In this document: positions 22,901-34,900 of the stretch, in pieces
How positions within the stretch are numbered: position 1 is the first letter of the stretch
Layout of the letters: every line of letters starts with the position of its first letter
From: Asterias amurensis
Taxonomy: Eukaryota > Echinodermata > Asteroidea > Forcipulatida > Asteriidae
Length of the DNA: 64,000 nt
Direction: 5' to 3'
Assembly (NCBI RefSeq): GCF_032118995.1
Contig: NC_092651.1
Coordinates: 25,094,349-25,158,348, forward strand
Program-made: the position numbers and the translations under genes
The notes under the pieces: model-generated
Told to the model about the DNA's origin: nothing
Database searches by the model: none
What the model saw: only the letters and a program-made list of their open reading frames with translations

Positions 22901-25900
22901 TTTAATACACCTCTCTTAATATTTATGCATGACGTCATAATTCATACCCAAAATGAGGCTATGGGCGCACGTTCCCCATAACTTGCAGTGGCTGCGCCAA
23001 TCACCTCGTTTTGAGTTAGCATTGTGACGTACCTCATGCATAAATATTAAGAAATGCGTATACAACCGGTCAACGACAAGCAAGAACTCAAACTCATCAT
23101 TCAATCATACACCATAAAGTAAAGTATGTCCCGAGTCAGTATGGCTCACCAGGCTGGTGTTTATAGCCAGTTTCCTTGGTATTAACCGACTGAAAATACT
23201 TCTACCCCCCTGGTTACTACCCAGCTCTTGCCAGTGCCCATTTGTACTCCTGAGTGGAGAGATGCAATTATGATATTAAAGTACCTTGCTCAAGGTCACA
23301 ATTGTCACAACTGACCAGGCAAGGATTCGAACCCACATTCTGAAAATTACAAAACTTGAGTCCAGCACCCTAAACCATCCAGCTAGCACACCCCACATAA
23401 ACCTTTAACTTTAACTTTAACCTTTTTACCTTGCATGCCTCTGCCAGGGCGAACCCTCCACCAAGAAGTATAATGACCAGCCAGGCCATTTTTTCATTGA
23501 TAATTTTCCACTCAAGGAGAGCTGGACACGGACCTTTCTGCTCTTTCTCATCCTCTGAAAAAAATCAAGTTTTTAAGAACAGGCTGTGAGCGTGCGTTCT
23601 GTCATGTCACGAAAACATCTTTTGTAGTTTAAAGGCACTGGGCACCTTTGGTATTTTTCAAAGACCAGTCTTTTCAATTGGTGTATCCCAACATAAAATT
23701 ATGCATAAAATAACGAATGGTCGTCGAAGTTGCGAGAGAATAATGGAAGAAAAGCACCCTTGTCGCACATGCTGTGTACTTTCAGATGCTTGAATTCGAG
23801 ACCTCACCTGAGGTCTCAAACTCAATTAAAATGTTTTAGTGAGAAATAACTTCTGTCTCAAAAAACTATGTTACTTCAGAAGGAGCCGTTTCTCACAATA
23901 AAACCCTACAATTTTTCAACTGGCAATGCTTATCTCAATATACTAAACCATTTACAGAGGGATAAACTAATTACTGATATCAATCCAACAGTCTTCCAGA
24001 TTGTCTATAGACCATTCCAGGGACAGACCATGAAAATCTGCACGAAGGGGTCAGGTGTGTCAACCAATATTTTACTACACGACAGACTAAAGCTCGTTTG
24101 TGTACAAATCAATGGGGAATTCACTTGAGACAGCGGACTAGTCTAAGTTGTGAACAAGTCCAGCGGGTAAAAAACCTTAACTTTAAATGTTAAAATATGT
24201 TTCTCAAGCATTTTCTCTTAGAAACTAAGGAAAAATGTTAACCGAATGCAATGAATAAGTAGAATTTGAAACTTTGCATGCATGGTGGAAATACGATATG
24301 GAAAGGTTTGCGGTAACACCATGTAATGATAATCTCTGAATGAGTTGGGGTGGTTCTGAAAGGAACCGTTGGTTTCAACTCGACGTTTCGATCAGTATGC
24401 TCTGATCGTCTTCTGGAGAAAGCTGGACTACATGCCCTGCTTTAGTACTGCTGGTGTCGATTAAGGACAACCCTCCCTTTAAAGGCATTGGACACTATTG
24501 GTAATTGTCAAAGACCAGTGTTCTCACTTGATGTATCTCAACATATGCATAAAATAACAAACCTGTGAAAATTTGAGCTCAATTGGTCGTCGAAGTTGCG
24601 TGATAATAATGAAAGAAAAAAACACCCTAATTGTCTCACACGAAGTTGTGTGCTTTCATATGCTTGATTTCGAGACCTCAAGTTCTAAATCTGAGGTCTC
24701 GAAACCAAATTCGTGGAAAAATACTTCTTTCTCAAAAACTATGTCACTTCAGAGGGAGCCGTTTCTCACAATGTTTTATACTGTCAACTTCTCTCCATTA
24801 CTCGTTACCAAGTAAGGTTTTATACCAACAATTATTTTGAGTAATTACCAATAGTGTTCACTGCCTTTAAAAGGGGGTCATAATAGTACGAACATGTAGC
24901 GAGAGAACTCGGATTTACTTTGTCACAATTTGAATAAAAGTGAAAATACCCAAACATTGTTTTATTTTGTTTACCTTCTGTACTGTGGCCGCACATGAAT
25001 TTGGGCATGCGAGATGGAAACATACAGAGCATGAGGGAGATTAACATTGCAGTTGTAGCATCGGACACGTATCTGGAATTGATTGGATATTAATACCATT
25101 ACTGTTTGTATGTATTGGTCATCTTGCTATTCTGCTAAGCAAATAAATATAGCAAAATAATAACAAGAATAATAATAATATAAAAATAATAATAAAATTC
25201 GGTTTTTCAAAAAGCGCTTTATACAACCCAAGGGCGCCTCAAAGCACTTCCGCATTATTATCCCTGGTAACTCTGGCCTTATATCATTCCTTAAAGGAAG
25301 GTACACGTTTGGTAATTAGCAAAGACCAGTCTTTTCACTTGGTGTTTCCCAACATAAGCATAAAACAACAAGACTGTGGACGTTTGAGCTCAATTGGTCA
25401 TCGAAGTTGCGAGAAAATGATGAGAGAGAAAACACCCTTGTTGGACGAATTTGTGTGATTTCAAATAGGACTAAAAGACTTCTGGCTAGAAGTCTTTTAT
25501 TATTTTAGTGAGAAATTACCTCTTTCTCAAAATCTATGCTACTTCAGAGGGAGCCGTTTCTCACAATGTTTCATACTATCAACAGCTCTCCAATGCTCGT
25601 TACCAAGTCAGTTTTTAAGTTAATATTTGTTTTGAGTAATTACCAAACGTGTACCTTCCCTTTAAACCATCTGAGCTCCCTGGATGGGGAGTATAGAGCC
25701 CATGCTGTCAAATTATGTAGCGCACTACCACAAGAACCATCTCTCCCTGGATGGAGAGAAGCAATTATAGTTTCTTGCTCAAGGACACAAATATCAAGAC
25801 CGGGATTCGAACCCACACTCTGCTGAACAAAAACTTCAGAGCTTGAATTCGGTGCTCTTAATCGTTCGGCCACGACACCCCTTAATCCAAACTTATGATA

Positions 25901-28900
25901 CAGGGACAAAACGCACACAAACAAAACCCTTACCCTTCCTCGAATAGTACTGACCATCCAGTAACGAAACCCGGTTTTCGCGTTATCCACAGAGCAATTA
26001 AGAGAAGAAAGTGAACAAGAACTCCCTTTTCCGCGAACCTATAAGTGATTAGTGAAGAGAAAATGTATCGTAGTTATCAAACATTTATGAACAACTGATA
26101 AATGTTACAAGAAACATCGAACAGGAAAACTTTGCTGAGGCTGGGTCCAGAGACGCTTCCGATAGTTGACGTATAAATCGATTACAGACAACTGTTACAC
26201 GCTGCGGTAACTTCACACTTCTTTTTATTAAAGTTTACAAGTATGTTTATTGTATAACTTCTAAGATATAAGACACAGTTGTCCATGGCAGACCAACATA
26301 CATGTAGATTAGTCGTCAAGCGGGACGTGTATTTGAACCAAAAAGCTGCTATACTTAAATCTGCTGGCTATGTATTCACGTATTTTTTCTTTCTTTTTTT
26401 AACCGTTTTTTTTTTTTTTTGAGTTGGTATCCCGTCTAGTTTTGTTGCTGGAAAATGTGCATCCTTTGTGGGAGAGGGCTGTTTAGGAATTTTGTTATGG
26501 TTTAAAAACCACGTTCAGCTACTTTGAAAGTTACTTTCTAATACTACTAGCTTTTCCTGTGAGAGTGATCTTGGTTTGTTTTGCTTCTAATCGGTTTAAT
26601 GTACCACCTCCACTGGAGGTTGTTTCCTACACGCATCAGGGCCCAATTTCATAGAGCTGCTAAGCACAAAAATTTGCTTAGCATGAAATTTCTTCCTTGA
26701 TAAAAACATGATTACCAACCAAATTTCAACGTGATTTTCAGGATAAGCAAACAACAGCTGAATACCAGTAACAAGGAATATGCAACAAATTGAAATTTGG
26801 TTGGTAATCCTGTTTTTACCAAGGAAGAAATTTCATGCTTAGCAATTTTTTTTGCTTAGCAGCTCTAAGAAATTTGGCCCTGACCGCCGGTGCATAGGTG
26901 TTTTTATATTGTTGTTTTCTTCTTAAAACTGTTGTACTGTTTGTTGTTGTGTTTCCTTTGAGTTGCAGATGTTCAATGTTTTTAATTAATATTTGCTGGC
27001 GAATAAAACGAAACGAAAAGAAATGTAACTTAGTCACAACACGTGTATTACGCTGAGTGGATTTGCAGGTCTCACTACCCTTTATGTTATATAACACACA
27101 TCATTTTGTGATACGCAAAAATGATTCTAAATAAAGAATTTCTTACGACATAGGGCCCAGATTATCATACTCCTTTCTGATGACCTTTGATGCATTTTTA
27201 TGGTCGATTTCATCGCCTGTCGTCGTACAGCACCTTTAAAGAAAACAACAAATAATAACAAACTTTGACTAAAACACAAATCATGCTTGATTAAAGGAAA
27301 AATTATTGGGTGCAATAATTGTGCTACAAATATGCAATAATAATGGCAAAAAGAATGGTATACCTTTGGTCACCTTTGGTCATTACTACAAAAATTAACA
27401 ATCACAAAAACTTACTTGGTATATAATAAAAAGCACCGCAGCTGTTGGTAATGTACAATATTTTGAAGAAAAATTTCCTTCAATCTATTAAGGTTTTGAC
27501 CCGATCTGTGTATCACTGTTTACTCAGTAGTTTACTGTATTCCGTGAACAAAATCACAGGCACAATACTCGGGTGGGGTTCGACCCATGACCTTTGCCAA
27601 TCTAGAGCACTTACTTCATTCGAATAAGGTTTTAGAGAAAAGGGTTCGAAAACATTTCAACCTTGTTTTTAAGACTGTGTATTCCAAGTTTCAAAATATC
27701 CCTTCTTGGACATAAACCGCTAACGATTTGCGTCCATGCGTGCTTCACCAGTGATGAAGGATACGTTTTGTTTCCAGAGTGAACAGAAAAGAAGGAATGT
27801 TCACCGCGTGTATGTAATGCAGAGCTGTGTGTGCCTTTGAAAGACCGTTCTTCACAGACATGTGGAAAATTTTGCCATCATAGATTTGCAGAGTTCTTTA
27901 AACTGGTACAAGACAAAGGGTTGTGGAAATTCGATCGAGTCTCATTTTTACAGAATCGGTTTATATGCACGTTGTAGGTAACGAATTTTCATAACTGTGG
28001 CTTTGACAATTTTCCTAAATGCAGACCTTAAACTTTCACGTGTCTGTGTCTGTGTTGTGATGGATGTCTTTTTGACCTCTCTAGAGCAGACTATTGGAGG
28101 CGCACTTTATCGTGAATCTCTGGCGGTAAATACATGGTGTCAAATTCGCAAAATGAAAATATTCTCGGGAGATATCAACTGATACTCGTGCTTAAATACT
28201 CAGCTATAAGGCAATATCAACCAACTTGAAATTGGCAAATGGTCTGCGCGCGAACTTGGCATGGGATGCAGGCAAAAAGTAACATTATCTAGTCTAAAAC
28301 TATTTCTGTGACGTCACTCTACTGATGAAAGTGTAGATAATATTTTTCCCTCAACTGTAGATTCGTTACGAACCTACACTTGAATTTAAGTATAGTTTAA
28401 CTTGAAAATTAAAGTCAGAAGGTAAACTCTAAAGTGTAGGTTCGTGTCAACCATTGTACTCAACTTCGGCTCGTACATTCTGCTCAAGAATCTACACTTT
28501 CTCGTCCATTCTCCTCAACAAATAGCCAAACAACAATTACCAAACTACGCCAGGAACTGTCACGTCACTGTTCAAAAAACAAGGATGGCTGACACTCGAA
28601 ACCAGGAGGAAAGCCAGCAGACTAACTATGATGTACAAAATTCTCAATAAATTAGTAGACATCCCAATTGTGGACTGTCTGACTCCTAATAATCTCTCAT
28701 CACGGGGACATAAACAAAAACCCCACCCACGCGACGCGCAAGCTAAACAAAAGTTTGTGTGATGTTTCCTTGAAGGATATTTGCCGACTATACAGGGTGT
28801 CTCAAAAAAAGGTAATCCTACTTTAAAGGTTTTTTTTATGGCCAGACTACATGTTTACCAGCAGAAAGCATGGCATCATCTTAAAGCTAAAACCTTGTGC

Positions 28901-31900
28901 TTTCCAATGATACATTTGGTTACATTCAAGGGTCACGCATCAGCGAGCACCATTGTCTTGAAGTTGTGGTTAAAAAATGCAGTTGGTTCACTTTTAAACC
29001 CTTGTTATTCTGGCCTTCAGACTGAGTCTGTAAACCTCAGGTTGTCACAATGGTTCAGCTAACGGAAGAACAGAGAATCTTTGTGGTCAAGAAACGGTAT
29101 GAAACCAGAAGTTTGCAGGCTACACGGGATGTCTTTGGAGAAGCATTCCCAGATCGAGAACCACCAGCAAAGAAAACAATCTGAGCCAATGTGAGAAAGT
29201 ATGAAGCACACGGAAACAGCTTCAACTGCAACAAAGGAAGTTCAGGAAAGCCAGGACAGCGAGATCTCATGAAAACATCGCTACCCTACGACAGCAATGA
29301 TTGACCACACCCACAGGAGACAAGTGCAAGACGGAATGAGCCACACCACTTTTAATCGGATCACTCATCTGGACCTTCACTTCCATCTGTTCCACATCTT
29401 CACATCCGTCAAGAACTTCTGCTTCCTGATCTTGCAAGAAGACATACTTTCTGTGAGCATGGCTTCTTGAGTGGTGTGAGAGAAATCCCAGCAAACTTCT
29501 GGTTTCATACCTTTTTTTGATCACTCTGCTGTTATAAGCTGAACCGTTTGTGACAACCCGAGGTTTACACTCTGTCTGAAGGCCAAAATGACATGGGTTC
29601 AAAAGTGAACCAACTGCATTTATGCACCACAACTTCAAGACAATGGTGCTCGCTGATGCGTGACCCTTGAATGTAACCAAATGTATCATTAGAAAGCACA
29701 AGGTCTCAGCTTTAAGATGATGCCATGCTTTCTGCTGGTAAACATATAGTCTGGATTAAAGTAGGATTACCTTTTTTTTTGAGACACCCTGTATAATTCA
29801 GATTCAAATTCAGAAACATGTATATTGGCTAAGACTTTACCATCGATCGATGTAGAAGATCTGAAGCCATATCCAAGTGAAGAGAAGACAAATCAGCATG
29901 CCAGGTGTAGCGTAGATAATCCACTCTCCAAAGCTTATCTCAGCCTCAGATCCGAACAAGCTACGAAAAAAGAAAAATCATCACACAATTCGATTAGTTT
30001 CTCTGCTGGGTCGACCCCGGTCTGCCCTTGGTACGTTCGTATAGCTTTGACGTCATTCTAGGGGCTCACCCGGATCAGCTCCAAGTGCCCTGCTTGTGGA
30101 GTGGGTCACTTGGGGCTGGCCCCAGGTGGATGACGTCACTGCGAGGGCGGTGAGTGATCGTTCGATTAGCTCTTGTCATGGGCTCACTCGAGTGAGCACC
30201 GCGGGTCCGCGGGGTCGACACAGGGAAGCTAATCGAACGCACACAATATTCATCACTGGAATTATGTTCCTCATGGGCAAAAATGTTCAGATTTCGTTCA
30301 CTTTATGAAAACAGCTACTTGAAACAATCCGTCTTAAAGACACTCAACACCTTTTGCAGCTGTCAAAGACAAGTCTTCTTACTTGGTGTGTCTCAACATA
30401 TGCACAAAACAACAAACCTGTGAAAATTTGAGCTCAATTGGTCGTCGAAGTTGCGATATAATATTGGAAGAACAAACACCCTTGTCACACGAAGTTGTGT
30501 GCTTTCAGATGCTTTATTTCGAGACCTCAAATTCAAGTTCTTGTGTCTCGAAATCAAATTCAAATATTTAATGGAAAATTACTCCTTTCTCGGAAACTAC
30601 GTTACTTCAGAGGGAGCCGTTTCTCGCAATGTTTTATACTATCAACCACTCTCCATTGATCGTAAACAAGTAAATGTTTATGATATTCAGTGACTACCAA
30701 AAGTGTTTAGTGCCTTTATAGTCAAAATAAAAAATAAATGAAAAATCTGTTCAAAGGGACTCATAATAACTTGCTGTTTCCACCTTACATGTCGATCTCA
30801 CCATTTATACAAAAAAAATATAAGAGACATTGTATGAACTTACCTTTCGACCTGACCTGCCAGTACAAGGTTGGGTGCCGTCCCTGTCAGCGTGGCGGTA
30901 CCTCCAATGTTAGCCGCGTAGGGAACACAAAGAATAATACCTTTGCACATGAGATCGTACCTTGCTGACTTGTCTTCTAACAGGGAACTCTTCGAGGTTG
31001 ATGATGTTAATCGCTTTACAGAACTGAAAGTCACAGAGGGTAAAACTACCTTTAGGAAAAGTGTGAGGATTGTGAAGAAAAAATGAAGGAATTTTCCTTT
31101 ATTATATATAGTTGGTATGTTTAGTTTTAAGGACAACTTTAAGATTGACAACAACAATTTTTTCCCAATCAAAAGAACCTATGGAGTAAATACAAAATAG
31201 TCAATGGCCTGACGATTGGACCCTAGCAGAGGCTTTCTCGGAGGCTCTTTAGACTTTGAGTTAAACTCTACTAGGGTCGAACCGTCAGGGCCTTGACAAA
31301 ATTGGTTGCAATCTGATAAGACAACCATCATTTTAATGTACGTGCATAGAAGGAACGAATAGTCAATTAGTTTTCAAACCAACTGTCAGAACCAATTCCC
31401 CCCCCAAAAAAAAAAAATAAATAAATACTAATAATAATAATAATAATTTCAAATTTTTTCACTCTCCAAAAGTTTGCCGATAAGAATTGACCTGGATTCT
31501 AGATCCCCAGGAGCCTGATCCGTGTGTGGGTCAGAATGACAAGAAATGTGTCAATGTGACCCATCTAGTGATTAACAGGTAGGTTCCGTACGTGTAACAA
31601 GCAGGATATCAGTGTCGTCTGCACGTTTAGCGGATATGCGAGTAGCGTATGACGCCATAATGATGACGTATCCGTCGCATTAACCGTATCCGTTCGCATG
31701 CGAAACCTCCCTATAAGATCTAAACCATTGACCCAGATTCCGGATTATTTTGACACGGACTCTGGGTCAAACTGACCAATTATGACTAACAGGCTAAAAC
31801 TGACACACATAATGGTGCATCAGGCCCAATTGGACTCGGAATTCGGGTCAAATCTGCCCTTGGGTTTTTCTTGAGAGGCCTTTATCGATTAAACCTGATA

Positions 31901-34900
31901 AGAAAGTGGACAATATTTTCCGTTGTCTTAACTGTTACAAAATTACCCATTTTAAAGGCAGTGGACACTATTGGTAATTACTCAAAAATAATTATTAGCA
32001 CAAAACCTATCTTGGTAACGAGTAATGGGGAGAGGTTGATGGTATAAAACAATGTGAGAAACGGCTCCCTCTGAAGTGCCATAGTTTTTGAGAAAGAAGT
32101 AATTTTCCACGAATTTGATTTCAAGATCTCAAGTTTAGAACTTGAGGTCTCGAAATCAACCATCTAAACGCACACAACTTCGTGTGACAAGGGTGTTTTT
32201 TCTTTCATTATTATCTCGCAAGTTCGACGACCAATTGAGCTCAAATTTTTCACAGCTTTGTTATTTTATGCATATGTTGAGGTACACTAACTGTGAGGGC
32301 TAGTCTTTGACAATTACCAATAGTGTCCTCTGCCTTTAATGCGATTTCAATATTTACGGTCGGCGGTATTTTGCTGGTTATTAGGAACTGGAAGCTGAAA
32401 CTAAATTTGCTTTTCAAAATAATTATATGTTATTCCTCATAGTACCATAGTAACAATACCAATATCTCTTTTGTAGGGGTGTGAATTGGTTATTTTTGTT
32501 GTGACGCCAATGACTCTCGGAAAAGCAAACTTAAAGGATTTAGTTACTTTTTCAAAATGTCCATAGATTAACATTAAACTTACAGGGTTTGAAGATAATG
32601 ATAGTGGAAAGCTTCCCTTCAAATATTACTTACTGAGGTGCTGTAGTTTTTGAGAAATGAGTAAAACAATGTCATGAAAATTCGTTTGTACATACTTAAA
32701 ATAATTTTCGTCTCGTGAGACGAAAATTATTTTCATGACATTGTTTTACTCATTTCCCCAAAACTACAGCACCTCAGCACGTAATATTTTCAGGGAAGCT
32801 TTCTAGCTTTCGAACTGCGAAGTTTAGTGTAAATCTGTGGACATTGTGTTTTTTGTCCTACAAAAAGTACACCCTATAATTGCTGTCCTATAGTCAAGAA
32901 CCTAATGGAAGGAAGTTTGAGATTTAGATATGGGAGGAAAACCCCAGAGAAAATTTTCCTGGGAAAACTCGCGCAGCGCGAAAATAGGGACTTATGAAAC
33001 ATTAAAAAGTTATACCCTTTCTCCACTTTAATCTCTTCCATTTCGAGGGCATCCGACTTCTCCCCAACACGACTTCCATTTCTCTCATGTTCCTCGCCAG
33101 CTTCCCCGTCCTCATCGTCCAGCTGTGAAATGACAACATATTCTGCAATAATGGACTGTGTAAGTCTCGCGCGTATCGTAAAGAAAGAAAACAACTCGAA
33201 CGAGCGCAATCTTTCGAGGAAATCAAATAGTATTTTAATATAACACCAATATAGCACAACCATTATAGCGCCACCAACCGAGTGGTGGTGCTTCGTTCTG
33301 AAGATGACAAGTGAGACTGGTCGAAACGTAAACAAAACTGTAAGTAATTGGCTGTGTTTTCTAGAAAACGCATTTACAAAGCAATATAGAATTTTTTTAA
33401 GATGGCTACCTGTAGGTTATCTGCTTTGAGTTGGTCCAGCACAGCCTGGGCGATTGGCAACATCATGGCGGTGGTGGCGGTATTACTAATCCACATGGAC
33501 AGGAAGGCTGTGATTAGCATGAAACCAAACATCATCCTAACATAGACAAGAATTACAGAGGATTAGTATGAATTGCCCGTATGAAGTTTTATTCCTCACC
33601 TTTGACCTCTATAAGCATCTGGATTCGAGTATGTGTTGGGCATTTTAACCACCAAATAAAATAAAACAATACTTGATGTTCTTCATGGTTAGACATTTGT
33701 TTGTTTAATAAATAAAACACTTAATTTAGTACACTGTTAAAATTTGGTTTTACCCCAAAAGCTTTTTAAGTAGGGGCAATGCTTTTGAACTAATAATAAT
33801 AATAATATCGAAGTCTTATATAGCGCACGTATCTACCAAACAAGGTACTCAAGGCGCTGAAGTATAAAGAATGTGATGCAAACATTCTCAACCACAGTTC
33901 ATAAGACCAAAGTTTGCAAAAACTTAGAAGAAAATATTATAGAAATATATATATATATATATATATGAAATAATAAACCACATATATATATCTATGAGAT
34001 TTAAAGCTTATGGGGTTTAAGGCACTGCGGTAACAACATGTGTTTTCTCTATTGGCTATATTTTACTACTGCGGAGTAGACTTCTGGAATTCAGGAGACT
34101 TCTCAGTTCTGACAAGAACTGCCCTGCTTACTAACTACTACATGGGTGCAAGGTATAAGATCGGCCGGGACTACTACTTTAGCTTTGATGGATCAAGGGG
34201 ACTTCTCGTTATTAACTTCTCTACCGCGGAGAGAGTTCTTAATTGGTCTCAACGTTTCGCCTAGCTTGCTAATTTGCTCGAGTCATTGTCAAAGCTTACC
34301 ATCTCGGTTTCGATCCTACTAGGACCAGCACTGCAAGAGCTATCCTCCGATGTAGGTTACAATTCTCGATGGCTAGCGCCACCAATAGACCACCAAAGAA
34401 TAGAAAGTTGGTATCCTTTAAGTATTGGACGGAGACGACCTTGGCTGACATCACTCCGAACAGTGGGAAGAGAACGAGTGGAAGTAGGGCTGTAATGGCG
34501 ATGGAGATCGCTTCAGTACACCAGAAGATGGCCATGATCATAATGCTGTATGCAGTGTAACCAATCTAAGAACAAAACATCCGTATAGGAAGTTAGGGTA
34601 AGGGGTAACAGAGTTAGGGTGAGGGGTGACAGAGTTAGGGTGAGGGTGGCAGAGTTAGGGTGAGGGGTGACAGAGTTAGGGTGAGGGTGGCAGAGTTAGG
34701 GTGAGGGGTGACAGAGTTAGGGTGAGGGGTGACAGAGTTAGGGTGAGGGGTGACAGAGTTAGGGTGAGGGGTGACAGAGTTAGGGTGAGGGTGGCAGAGT
34801 TAGGGTGAGGGTGACAGAGTTAGGGTGAGGGGTGACAGAGTAAGGGTAAGGGTTGGCAGAGTTAGGGTGAGGGTGGCAGAGTAAGGGTAAGGGTTGGCAG

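Noticed and set aside
29825..30061. Plus-strand open frame starting [20 protein letters not shown]
   Set aside because: It is the antisense shadow of SLC13 exon 6, whose phase and motif fit on the minus strand.
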